Positions 24,726-32,861 of a stretch of 39,353 nucleotides of DNA are shown here, piece by piece. Source of the stretch: an uncultured Enhydrobacter sp. (lineage in GTDB: Bacteria; Pseudomonadota; Gammaproteobacteria; Pseudomonadales; Moraxellaceae); assembly GCA_946222995.1 (NCBI GenBank), contig CAMIOS010000022.1:1-39353 (forward strand), read 5' to 3'. The notes beneath the pieces were generated by a model. That model searched no databases. It was not told the DNA's origin and was given only the letters and a program-made list of their open reading frames with translations. The translations under genes and the position numbers were made by a program. Numbering within the stretch: the stretch's first letter is position 1; each line of letters begins with the position of its first letter.

Positions 24726-26639
24726 TTACATTGCAGGTAACGGCGGCGGGGTTAAGCCCGACCCACTTGAGGGTGGATTGCTTGGTTTATCAAAATTTAC
24801 TCTAACAGGCTCTTGATAAACTTTAGGCTCGCGTGGTGGGATACCCGCCATAATGTCTTGCAATTGGTCACGGTCAATAGTTTCCCATTTCATTAAAGCT
24901 TCGACCATCGCATGCATTTTGTCAGCATTGCCTTCAATCAATTCGCGGGCGATGTCATATTGTTGTTCTAAAATACGGCGAACTTCATCATCAACTTTTT
25001 GTTGGGTTGCTTCTGAAATTGTGCGAGAAGCCCCACCAAAGTAACCGCTTTGACTTTCATCTTCTTCATATACCATCACGCCCAGCGCATCTGACATACC
25101 GTATTTGGTGACCATCGCACGCGCCATTTTGGTCGCTCGCTCGAAGTCATTGGAGGCACCAGTCGATTGTTGGTTGATAAACACCTCTTCAGCAATACGA
25201 CCACCAAATAAAATCGCAATATCATTAAGCATTTTTGATTTATAGACGCTGGTTTGGTCAAACTCTGGCAACTGCCATGTCACACCCAGTGCCCAACCAC
25301 GCGGCATAATGGTAACTTTATGTACAGGGTCGGTGCCAGGGAGCATTTCGGCAACCAACGCATGCCCTGCTTCATGATAAGCAGTCGCACGGCGCTCTTC
25401 TTCACGCAGTACCATGGATTTACGCTCTGGACCCATGAATAATTTATCTTTGGCTTCCTCAAAATCATTCATATCCACGCTTTGCTTGTTATTACGTGCT
25501 GCAAATAATGCCGCTTCATTAACCAGATTGGCTAATTGAGCACCACTAAATCCAGGGGTACCGCGAGCCAACGAGCGAATATCCACCCCAATGGTTGAAG
25601 GTAATTTTTTAAGATGAACACGCAAGATTTGCTCACGACCTTTGATATCAGGCAAGCCGACTTGTACTTGACGGTCAAAACGACCTGGACGTAGCAAGGC
25701 TTTATCAAGCACATCCACACGGTTGGTTGCAGCAATAACAATCACACCGTCGTTGCCTTCAAAACCATCCATTTCGACTAATAATTGGTTAAGGGTTTGT
25801 TCACGTTCATCGTGACCCCCACCCATGCCAGCGCCACGATGGCGACCAACCGCATCAATCTCGTCAATAAAGATGATACAAGGGGCATTTTTCTTGGCTT
25901 GTTCAAACATATCACGGACACGACTAGCACCGACACCCACAAACATTTCGACAAAGTCAGAGCCAGAGATTGAGAAAAATGGGACTTTGGCTTCGCCCGC
26001 AATGGCTTTGGCAAGTAAGGTTTTACCCGTACCCGGTGGACCTACCATCAATACACCACGAGGAATAGTCGCGCCCAATTTGCTAAATTTTTCTGGCTCA
26101 CGCAAAAAATCAACGATTTCAGTTACTTCTTGCTTGGCTTCATCACAACCTGCCACATCGCTAAAGGTGACTTTGATTTGGTCTTCAGACAACATTTTAG
26201 CTTTTGATTTACCAAAGCTCATCGGGCCTAAGCCTCGACCACCGCCCGCACCGCCACCGTTCATGTTACGCATAATAAATAGGAACAAACCGATAATCAG
26301 TAGCACAGGGAAACTTGCAATCAAAAGTTGCATTACCACACCTTGACGCTCGGGTGTCGCACCTTGCACTTCGACATTGTGCTTCATCAGTTTTGGCATC
26401 AATTCGTTGTCTTGAATCATCGGGCGAACCGTTTCAAAACTTGACCCGTTTTTCTTTTCGCCAGAAATTTGCTCACCATCAATTTTGACACTTTTGATTT
26501 GGTCAGAATTGACAGCGGTCACAAATTGGGAATAGTTGAGCTTATCGGGTTGATTATGGGTGTCGAAGTTGCTAAACACTAGCACCAACAGCACGATCAC
26601 AACCGCCCACAATAAGGTATTTTTCACCATGTCGCTCAC
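24726..26639 (-). CDS. ftsH: ATP-dependent zinc metalloprotease FtsH
   Basis: A hexameric inner-membrane AAA+ protease that degrades misfolded membrane proteins and, in E. coli, LpxC. The 637 residues have two membrane helices (about 8-23 and 104-124) flanking a periplasmic domain, Walker A GPPGTGKT (200-207), Walker B IIFIDEID (255-262), the arginine-finger region RPGRFDRQ, and the zinc motif HEAGH (422-426). The protein starts with GTG at 26639; an ATG three codons in (26630) is an alternative. Its likely substrate gene lpxC is about 4 kb away at 30416. Confidence 0.98.
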   Translation of the reverse strand: MSDMVKNTLLWAVVIVLLVLVFSNFDTHNQPDKLNYSQFVTAVNSDQIKSVKIDGEQISGEKKNGSSFETVRPMIQDNELMPKLMKHNVEVQGATPERQGVVMQLLIASFPVLLIIGLFLFIMRNMNGGGAGGGRGLGPMSFGKSKAKMLSEDQIKVTFSDVAGCDEAKQEVTEIVDFLREPEKFSKLGATIPRGVLMVGPPGTGKTLLAKAIAGEAKVPFFSISGSDFVEMFVGVGASRVRDMFEQAKKNAPCIIFIDEIDAVGRHRGAGMGGGHDEREQTLNQLLVEMDGFEGNDGVIVIAATNRVDVLDKALLRPGRFDRQVQVGLPDIKGREQILRVHLKKLPSTIGVDIRSLARGTPGFSGAQLANLVNEAALFAARNNKQSVDMNDFEEAKDKLFMGPERKSMVLREEERRATAYHEAGHALVAEMLPGTDPVHKVTIMPRGWALGVTWQLPEFDQTSVYKSKMLNDIAILFGGRIAEEVFINQQSTGASNDFERATKMARAMVTKYGMSDALGVMVYEEDESQSGYFGGASRTISEATQQKVDDEVRRILEQQYDIARELIEGNADKMHAMVEALMKWETIDRDQLQDIMAGIPPREPKVYQEPVRVNFDKPSNPPSSGSGLTPPPLPAM

Positions 26640-26861
26640 GTTATTGTTCCATCCTTTGCATTTCGGTGGTTAAAATTTGGGCATTGCTAAATAATGAAGT
26701 TAAAACAGATTAATAAAGCAAAGTGAATAATCAATAAATTAATATAGCATGATATAGGGCCCGTAACTGCTATTATCAAGCACGAAATCTGTTATTTTCT
26801 AGTAAAGGTAACTTGCATGTTATTTTCTACTGCTAGACTGCCACATAACTGAAAATAGCAG

Positions 26862-27494
26862 CTATTTGGTTGCTATCCAATACATTTCTTTAGAACGCGC
26901 GCGAGAAGCAGCAGGCTTGATACTGCGTACTTTGGCAAATTTTTGTTGCATTAGCTTGCGTAATTCATCTGACCCTTCACCTTGAAACACTTTGATGACA
27001 AGCGTTCCACCTTCTTCTAGCACTTGTTCAGCAAAGTCCATTGCCAACTCACACAAATAAATCATACGAGGTTGGTCAACCGCAGCAAATCCTGATGTAT
27101 TGGGCGCCATGTCCGATAAGACGACTTCAACTTTTTTGCCTGCGACTTCTGCCATAATTTTGTCAAAGACTTCTTGTTCACGAAAATCACCCTGAATAAA
27201 AGTCACGTTTTCAAGCGTATCCATTGGCAAAATATCGGATGCAATAAGTTTGCCAGTCTCGCCTACAAGTTTGCCCGCCACTTGTGACCAACTGCCAGGG
27301 GCAGCGCCCAAATCCACCACGGTCATGCCTTTTTTTATTAGCCCAAGTTTTTCGTTGATTTCTAATAGTTTATAGGCAGCACGAGCCCGATAACCATCTT
27401 TTTGAGCCAATTTAACATAATGGTCGTCGATATGCTCTTTCATCCAAGCACGGCTACTTTTTGAGAGTTTTTTGTTGGTAATACGAGTTGCCAT
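26862..27494 (-). CDS. rlmE: 23S rRNA 2'-O-ribose methyltransferase RlmE (FtsJ/RrmJ)
   Basis: Methylates U2552 of 23S rRNA late in 50S assembly. The 210 residues contain the SAM-binding VDLGAAPGSWSQVA (about 60-73), catalytic Asp in LSDMAPNTSG, and Lys in LVIKVFQGEG, giving the K-D-K-E tetrad expected of the family. It precedes ftsH by 222 bp on the same strand, the same order as in E. coli (ftsJ-ftsH), and is divergent from yhbY as there. Confidence 0.96.
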   Translation of the reverse strand: MATRITNKKLSKSSRAWMKEHIDDHYVKLAQKDGYRARAAYKLLEINEKLGLIKKGMTVVDLGAAPGSWSQVAGKLVGETGKLIASDILPMDTLENVTFIQGDFREQEVFDKIMAEVAGKKVEVVLSDMAPNTSGFAAVDQPRMIYLCELAMDFAEQVLEEGGTLVIKVFQGEGSDELRKLMQQKFAKVRSIKPAASRARSKEMYWIATK

Positions 27495-27680
27495 AATGCA
27501 AATTCAATGCGTCAAAAAGGTAAGATATTAAGGTGAGAAATAGACTGCCATTTTAACACAAAATAGTGAAAAGTTGGCATCATTTGAATGGTATTATGCC
27601 CATTTGCTACCAGTTTTTGGCGTTTGTAGCATTGATTGGGGATTTATCTATTGTCAGCACAGCGACTTTTAAAGCGCTTA

Positions 27681-27689
27681 TGTTATACT
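27681..27689 (+). promoter_or_regulatory. Extended -10 promoter for yhbY
   Basis: TGTTATACT fits the extended -10 pattern TGnTATAAT, and no good -35 is present at 17 bp. Predicted start near 27696 leaves a leader of about 25 nt. Confidence 0.55.
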
Positions 27690-27720
27690 AATAGTCAATT
27701 TTTCTTGAAGTGACATCATT

Positions 27721-28038
27721 ATGGCAAATCCAAATTTTAGCAATGCTGAATTAAAAGCACTTAAAGGCATTGGGCATCAATTAAACCCTGTGGTATTAAT
27801 CGGCGGCAATGGGTTAAGCGATACGGTTATCGAAGAACTTAATCGTGCGTTAACTGACCATGAATTGATTAAGGTTAAAATCCCTGCAGGCGGCAAAGAT
27901 GAGCGTGATGCGATGGCACAGGCGATTTGTAAGGCGACAGGGGCAGAACTGATTAATAATATCGGACGAGTGGTGCTACTCTTGCGTGAAAACCCAGAGG
28001 CGAATCCAAAATTGTCGAATTTAGTGCGGTTTGGCTAA
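27721..28038 (+). CDS. yhbY: Ribosome-associated RNA-binding protein YhbY (CRM domain)
   Basis: This 105-residue single CRM-domain protein is associated with pre-50S particles in E. coli. The family pattern is complete: LKALKGIGHQLNPVVLIGGNGLSDTVIEELNRAL, HELIKVKI near residue 52, and the GRVVLLLRE block near 82. It is divergent from rlmE, another 50S maturation gene. Its stop overlaps or abuts the start of the following DOMON-like gene. Confidence 0.96.
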   Translation: MANPNFSNAELKALKGIGHQLNPVVLIGGNGLSDTVIEELNRALTDHELIKVKIPAGGKDERDAMAQAICKATGAELINNIGRVVLLLRENPEANPKLSNLVRFG

Positions 28039-28039
28039 C

Positions 28040-28696
28040 GTGAATCTGACTGGTGATATCGCTTTTGTGCAAAAATTACAGCAGATTCATGAAGATTGCT
28101 TTGATCGCTCCGTCTGTTATCGAAGAAGTTTTTTTCAGCTAAACCCTGTCGTCCAAAGAAAACCTGATGATCGGCGAGGTAATATAAATTTGCCCACTGT
28201 AGCCTGTGGTATTTCTCAAGCTGAAGAGGCGCAGATAGAAATAACCTTTATTATTCAAAATTATGCTAATGTTATTTCTACGCCAATTTTTGATAAAACA
28301 AAAGCGATTCAACACGATTTTTTATGGGAAAAGAATTGCTTGGAGTTATTTTTGGGCAGCCAGCATTCAATCTATTATGAAATAAATGCCAGTCTAATAG
28401 GTGAGTTTGCTATTTACCAATTTGACGATTATCGAAACCCCAATACCCTGCCACCAAAAGCCAGTGTGGACTTAAGCTTTCAATGGCAAAATGCTAAGAT
28501 GAGCGAAACGCTAATTTATCAATTTAGTGTATTATTCTCACAACAAGCAAAGTTTAGCGTTGAAGAAATTCAATTCATTAATCCAACGGCTATCTTGTAC
28601 CAAGCTAACCAACAAGACAACCAACCAATTTTTTATGCAGTGAATCACGCCAATCCACCCGATTTTCATGATAAAACACACTGGCTAAATTTTTAA
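28040..28696 (+). CDS. DOMON-like domain protein, unknown function
   Basis: A protein of about 218 residues with a single beta-sandwich domain of the DOMON-like/CBM9-like type seen in uncharacterised bacterial proteins. The recognisable parts are LWEKNCLELFLG, YYEINASLIGEFAIYQFDDYR and the terminal FYAVNHANPPDFHDKTHWLNF region. No signal peptide is visible, so it is probably cytoplasmic. The start is either GTG at 28040, two bases after the yhbY stop, or TTG at 28031, overlapping yhbY; the first internal ATG is far inside. Coupling to yhbY translation is likely. Ligand is unknown. Confidence 0.75.
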   Translation: MNLTGDIAFVQKLQQIHEDCFDRSVCYRRSFFQLNPVVQRKPDDRRGNINLPTVACGISQAEEAQIEITFIIQNYANVISTPIFDKTKAIQHDFLWEKNCLELFLGSQHSIYYEINASLIGEFAIYQFDDYRNPNTLPPKASVDLSFQWQNAKMSETLIYQFSVLFSQQAKFSVEEIQFINPTAILYQANQQDNQPIFYAVNHANPPDFHDKTHWLNF

Positions 28697-28705
28697 TCTG
28701 ACAAA

Positions 28706-28737
28706 ATAAAAAACTGGCTCAATGACCAGTTTTTTTA
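28706..28737. terminator. Bidirectional terminator
   Basis: AAAAAACTGG (28708-28717) pairs with CCAGTTTTTT (28726-28735) over an 8-nt loop. It closes both the yhbY unit (plus) and the M23 peptidase gene (minus). Confidence 0.88.
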
Positions 28738-28755
28738 ACAACAAATTTTAAACAA

Positions 28756-29424
28756 TTAGCGCGCTGGGGCTAATGCTAAATAAGTCTGCGGGTTGACGGC
28801 TTGACCATTTTGGCGCACTTCATAATGTAAATGGGGGCCTGTCGAACGACCTTCATTACCCGATGCACCGATGTTTTGATTCGCTGATACTGTATCTCCA
28901 ACATTCACATACGTGGCTGATAAATGCCCATAGCGAGTTGTTAAGCCATTACCATGATCAATTTCGATATAACGGCCGTAACCTGTGCCAGGGCCTGAAT
29001 GTGTCACCACACCATTGCCTGTGGCATAGACGGGTGTACCAATCGGCGCACCAAAATCGATGCCTTTATGCAATTGAGTTTTGCCAAAAATATAACGATA
29101 GCCAAATTTTGAGGTCATTGGCATGCTTGAGCTAATCGGACGTACCGCCAATAAAGCACCTGCTGTATAACCATATTGGGTGGTTGGCATCGTGATAATC
29201 GTATTGGTCGGCTGAGTAGAAAGACGCTGTGCAAGCGTGGCTAAACGGTCTTCTTTTTGCTGAGTTTGACGACTTAAAGTTTGGATGGCTTCGTTAATAT
29301 CACGGTCAGATGATACATAATAATCTTCGCCATCATCATCAGTGGCATAAGTAATAACAGCGTGTGCAGAAGTTAAGCTCATTAAAGCAACGACGGGTAA
29401 TGCGGCTAAAGTCGCTAATTTCAT
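28756..29424 (-). CDS. Secreted M23 family peptidase (LytM-type)
   Basis: A periplasmic zinc endopeptidase that cuts peptidoglycan cross-links. The 222 residues start with a Sec signal peptide ending AHA (about residue 22), followed by a short helical segment (about 40-70) and the LytM domain. Zinc ligands are all present: His119 and Asp123 in HKGIDF, and His200 with catalytic His198 in GPHLHYE. An enzymatically active protein, unlike degenerate EnvC/NlpD LytM domains. GAGGAT precedes the ATG. It lies beside the division cluster, divergent from the DciA-like gene. Confidence 0.93.
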   Translation of the reverse strand: MKLATLAALPVVALMSLTSAHAVITYATDDDGEDYYVSSDRDINEAIQTLSRQTQQKEDRLATLAQRLSTQPTNTIITMPTTQYGYTAGALLAVRPISSSMPMTSKFGYRYIFGKTQLHKGIDFGAPIGTPVYATGNGVVTHSGPGTGYGRYIEIDHGNGLTTRYGHLSATYVNVGDTVSANQNIGASGNEGRSTGPHLHYEVRQNGQAVNPQTYLALAPAR

Positions 29425-29585
29425 TAATCTATCCTCTTGTTTAAGCTTGGTTTACCTTACTAAAAAAGAAAATCAAACTTAAAGCATTTGTATTTCAATC
29501 AACGAATCTCTTACACTTACGATTGAAAAAATTTAATTGATATCGATTAAGTTCACGCTTATCACTGGCACACTTAGGAAATTCG

Positions 29586-30086
29586 ATGAAGCACGCTACC
29601 GTTAAAAAACCGACGAATCATCTTGGGTCACAGGCAGAACGGCTGACTAATTTAAAGCTGCCACACCAAAGTCACCTTGAGCAACTACGCGATCTAACTT
29701 ACCTTATCAAACAAGCTTGGCAATCGTTATTGCCCAATGACTTACTTGATACCTTGTTAGTCATAACAGATCACGGTCAATCGCTCACTCTAAGTACCAG
29801 TCACTACACCTTTGCGAATCATCTTACTTACAGTCAACAGCCTTTATTGGCTGAATTACATCAATTTGAGCCCAATTTGCAGCGTGTGGTACAACTAAAA
29901 TTTCGAGTGATTGAACCAATCACACCGCTTGCGCAAAAAGATGATTTACAAAGTAAGCAGAATGTAAGTAATGTAACATCTTGTGAACTTAGTGAATTTA
30001 CAAAGCAAAATATAGCACAGGTCATTGAACTTGTCACGGATGATATCCCACTTCAGCGTGTGTTACAAAAATTTCTAAAAACCTAA
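29586..30086 (+). CDS. dciA: DciA-like protein (DUF721), probable replicative helicase loader
   Basis: This 166-residue protein has a core (about 34-115) with the DUF721 pattern: a Trp-containing helix followed by LLPNDLLDTLLVITDHGQSLTL, a strand-helix with HLTYSQQPLLAELHQF and VVQLKFRVIEP. DUF721/DciA proteins load DnaB helicase in bacteria lacking DnaC or DnaI. Location between an M23 peptidase gene and lpxC matches the DUF721 gene of Pseudomonas and relatives. Sequence divergence means the call rests partly on context. The C-terminal 50 residues are variable and charged. AGGAAA precedes the ATG. Confidence 0.75.
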   Translation: MKHATVKKPTNHLGSQAERLTNLKLPHQSHLEQLRDLTYLIKQAWQSLLPNDLLDTLLVITDHGQSLTLSTSHYTFANHLTYSQQPLLAELHQFEPNLQRVVQLKFRVIEPITPLAQKDDLQSKQNVSNVTSCELSEFTKQNIAQVIELVTDDIPLQRVLQKFLKT

Positions 30087-30415
30087 AAACACCTAATTTA
30101 AAATGTAATTTTATGTAAATAATGTTACTTTATTTAATGGTTGAACCTTTTACATGTCAAAAAATAGCGTTTCCATGTTATCAAGGCTCAGCAGAATTTA
30201 CGATTTTATTGGAATGTAACAAAGATATCTAAAGTATGCCAGCCATTAGCTCACCTTAGCTACCGATACAAAAAAAAGATATCTTTTTAATCAAAAATTA
30301 ATTATGATAAAAAAGATATCTTTTTTAAAAAAACCTGTCAGCTTATTAGCCCATCATTAATGTTACGCACTCATTAAAAAATTAATGGTATTTTTTAGAA
30401 TTTTTTGATAATCAA
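30087..30415. other. 329-bp gene-free region between convergent dciA-like and lpxC genes
   Basis: No coding signal is seen. It is AT-rich, with two near-identical palindromes built on AAAAAGATATCTTTTT (30273-30288 and 30309-30326) and a third GATATC nearby at about 30225. No GC-rich hairpin terminator is present, so the palindromes are the only candidates for stopping the two converging units. Confidence 0.55.
30273..30326. repeat. Twin AAAAAAGATATCTTTTTT palindromes
   Basis: Palindrome 1 (30273-30288, 16 bp) and palindrome 2 (30309-30326, 18 bp) share the same core, with centres 37 bp apart. Each is a perfect inverted repeat with no loop, and the two can also pair with each other as a larger stem of about 16 bp with a 20-nt loop and flanking A and T tracts. 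Confidence 0.75.
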
Positions 30416-31312
30416 TTAATTTATATAATCAATTTGGGGCGGGAATTTTTCATATTTTGTTACAATTTCATAGTTACTAGGATCAGCAAAAACTGCCTGT
30501 AATAATTTATTGTTTAACATATGTCCTGATTTTTTGGCGTAAAACTTTGCTACAATTTGGTGACCGGCTAAATATAAATCGCCGATTGCATCAAGAATTT
30601 TATGCCGTACAAACTCATCAGCAAAGCGTAAGCCTTCTGGATTTAGCACTTGGGTGTCATCCAAGACAATCGCATTGTCCATATTACCCCCCCTACCGAG
30701 GTTTTGCTGCTTAAGGTATTGTATGTCTTTTAAAAAACCAAAGGTTCTGGCAGGGGAAATTTGTTCGATAAAATTCTTAGTGTTAAAATCAACGGTAAAA
30801 TGGCTGTGTGCTGGAGAAATAGCCGGATGGTCAAATTCAATATCAAAGGAGAGCGTAAAGCCATTAAACGGGGTAAAGCAAGCAATTTTATCCTCATGAA
30901 TTACTTCAATATCTTTTAAGATACGAATAAATTTTTTGGCTGATGCTTGTTCTTGAATGCCTGCTTGTTGTAACACTTTAATAAAGTCATTGGCACTGCC
31001 ATCCATAATTGGAATTTCGCTTGCCGACACTTCAATAGCTAAATTATCAATCCCAAGCGCGGCAATGGCACTAAGCAGATGTTCAACTGTTCCGATTCGC
31101 TGCCCTGAGTCATTGCTTAAATTCGAGGACAGTTGGGTATCTTTCACCGATCGATAATCTGCCAGAATAGGTGTGGCATTGGCTAAGTCACTACGATAAA
31201 AAACAATACCGTTATCCACTGGGGCAGGCAAAAACCGTAGGGTAACGGGTTGACCGCTATGTAGCCCGATACCTGTTAAACTTGTGATTTTCGCAATTGT
31301 ACGTTGTTGCAT
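30416..31312 (-). CDS. lpxC: UDP-3-O-acyl-N-acetylglucosamine deacetylase
   Basis: The committed, zinc-dependent step of lipid A synthesis. From the ATG at 31312 it has 298 residues and starts MQQRTIAKITSLTGIGLHSG, the normal family start; an in-frame ATG ten codons upstream (31342) has no ribosome site. Zinc ligands His78, His237 and Asp241 are present, as are the catalytic EH motif, His264 in KSGHMLNN and the conserved GRGGNMDNA. It follows ftsZ, the usual end of the gammaproteobacterial dcw cluster. In E. coli its level is set by FtsH proteolysis acting through its C-terminal tail, which here is different and ends FPPQIDYIN. Confidence 0.97.
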   Translation of the reverse strand: MQQRTIAKITSLTGIGLHSGQPVTLRFLPAPVDNGIVFYRSDLANATPILADYRSVKDTQLSSNLSNDSGQRIGTVEHLLSAIAALGIDNLAIEVSASEIPIMDGSANDFIKVLQQAGIQEQASAKKFIRILKDIEVIHEDKIACFTPFNGFTLSFDIEFDHPAISPAHSHFTVDFNTKNFIEQISPARTFGFLKDIQYLKQQNLGRGGNMDNAIVLDDTQVLNPEGLRFADEFVRHKILDAIGDLYLAGHQIVAKFYAKKSGHMLNNKLLQAVFADPSNYEIVTKYEKFPPQIDYIN

Positions 31313-31378
31313 GGCGTGTTTTCCCACTTTGCTTTGTTGCATCTAGCAATTGATTGTCAATGGTTAGATTTTATCCTA

Positions 31379-31414
31379 TAAAAAACCCATCGTTATGAGG
31401 CAATAACGATGGGT
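31379..31414 (-). terminator. Rho-independent terminator between ftsZ and lpxC
   Basis: A perfect 12-bp stem, ACCCATCGTTAT (31385-31396) with ATAACGATGGGT (31403-31414), and a 6-nt loop; on the minus strand six T residues follow. It lies 20 bp past the ftsZ stop, so lpxC has its own promoter or depends on read-through. Confidence 0.9.
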
Positions 31415-31433
31415 GATAAAATAAGACTCAAGG

Positions 31434-32663
31434 TTACTTATTTTGTTGACGACGTAAATAGTCTTGAATACTATTGCCAGTACGTTGTTGTGGCTGCTGT
31501 GTTGCTTGAGGGGCGACTGTGGCCTGTTGAACCGGTGGGGCTACAGGGATACTGTTTGTGGTTGGGGTGGCTTCTCGTTGGTTGTAGGCAGGTTCATGGG
31601 TGCCAGTTGCCACGCGCGTATTCATGCTGGTATCCGCAACAAAGCTTGAGCGATTAGGCTGCGTTGCACGGTTAGCGGTGTTATCAAGCGTCAAACCTGT
31701 TGCGACCACAGTGACTTGAATCTCATCACCCATATCTTCATCAAATACCACACCATAGAAAATATTGGCTTCTTCGACATCGACCAAGCTTTCTACTTTT
31801 TTGGTAATACGGTCTTGCTCATCAAAGTTAAAATCCGAACTTGCGACGATATTAACAAGCAAACCCTTGGCATTTTTTAGTAATAAATTATCAAGTAGCG
31901 GACTTTTAATGGCTTTTTCTGCCGCTACTTCGGCGCGGTCTTCACCACTTGCTTTGCCAATACCCATCATCGCATGGCCTCGCGCTGTCATCGCTGTGCG
32001 AATATCGTTAAAGTCAATATTGATAAAACCGTCTTTACGAATCATGTTTGAGATGCCTTGCACGGCTTGAAGCAGCACTTCATCCGCCTTTTTAAACGCA
32101 TCTTTCATCGAAATTTTGCCATAGACTGACATCAATTTATCGTTTGGAATGGTGATAATGGAATCTACAAAATTTGATAATTGTTCAATACCTTCTTTGG
32201 CAACTTTGGTGCGTCTGCCACCTTCAAAGGTAAAAGGCATGGTCACGACCGCAACCGTCAACACCCCCATTTCTTTGGCTAGTCGAGCAATCACAGGTGC
32301 CGCTCCGGTACCTGTACCACCACCCATACCCGCTGTGATAAAAATCATGTCAGAGTTTTGCAGCAGTTGACGAATTTGTTCCTCATCACTTTCAGCAGCT
32401 TCACGACCCACTTCTGGATTGGCGCCGGCGCCTAAGCCACGATTATTGTTTTTAACGCCCAATTGGATTTTATTGGGGGCAGAGAGCCGGTCAAGGGCTT
32501 GACGGTCAGTGTTAGCACACACAAAGTTAATGCCTTTGACACCATCTTGCACCATGGTTTCGACAGCGTTGCCACCGCCGCCACCCACACCGATCACACT
32601 TAATCGGGCTGAGTCTGAAAAAGTATCATTATTTTCATGTACGATACTAAATTTTGCTTCCAT
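31434..32663 (-). CDS. ftsZ: Cell division protein FtsZ
   Basis: The tubulin-like GTPase that forms the Z ring. From the ATG at 32663 it has 409 residues; TTG (32681) and ATG (32672) starts upstream are possible, but GGAG spacing suits 32663. The GTP-binding motif GGGTGTG is at 114-120, and the T7 region NIDFNDIRTAM is intact. A linker of about 65 residues rich in Thr, Gln and Pro follows, and the C-terminal peptide reads SIQDYLRRQQNK, without the IPxFLR of the canonical tail. A hairpin (32690-32712) lies just upstream of the ribosome site. Confidence 0.98.
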   Translation of the reverse strand: MEAKFSIVHENNDTFSDSARLSVIGVGGGGGNAVETMVQDGVKGINFVCANTDRQALDRLSAPNKIQLGVKNNNRGLGAGANPEVGREAAESDEEQIRQLLQNSDMIFITAGMGGGTGTGAAPVIARLAKEMGVLTVAVVTMPFTFEGGRRTKVAKEGIEQLSNFVDSIITIPNDKLMSVYGKISMKDAFKKADEVLLQAVQGISNMIRKDGFINIDFNDIRTAMTARGHAMMGIGKASGEDRAEVAAEKAIKSPLLDNLLLKNAKGLLVNIVASSDFNFDEQDRITKKVESLVDVEEANIFYGVVFDEDMGDEIQVTVVATGLTLDNTANRATQPNRSSFVADTSMNTRVATGTHEPAYNQREATPTTNSIPVAPPVQQATVAPQATQQPQQRTGNSIQDYLRRQQNK

Positions 32664-32689
32664 ATCCCACATTCTCCACAAAGGTTAAT

Positions 32690-32712
32690 AACACTTTGAT
32701 TGATAAAGTGTT
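32690..32712 (-). promoter_or_regulatory. Hairpin in the ftsZ leader
   Basis: AACACTTT (32690-32697) and AAAGTGTT (32705-32712) form a perfect 8-bp inverted repeat with a 7-nt loop, 26 bp upstream of the ftsZ ATG. No T run follows on the minus strand, so it is not a terminator. An mRNA hairpin near the ribosome site or a protein operator are both possible. Confidence 0.55.
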
Positions 32713-32861
32713 GTAATAGTTTGGTTTAGGGTAAGTGTAAATATTCGTTAGTCGGGATAAACCCTATTCGATAACTGCAATCCTAACACTTAATATTTGG
32801 TTAAATAAAATTTTTTCTATCATAACATGAGTTATGCCCAAACGGAAAAAATCTCATTGGC

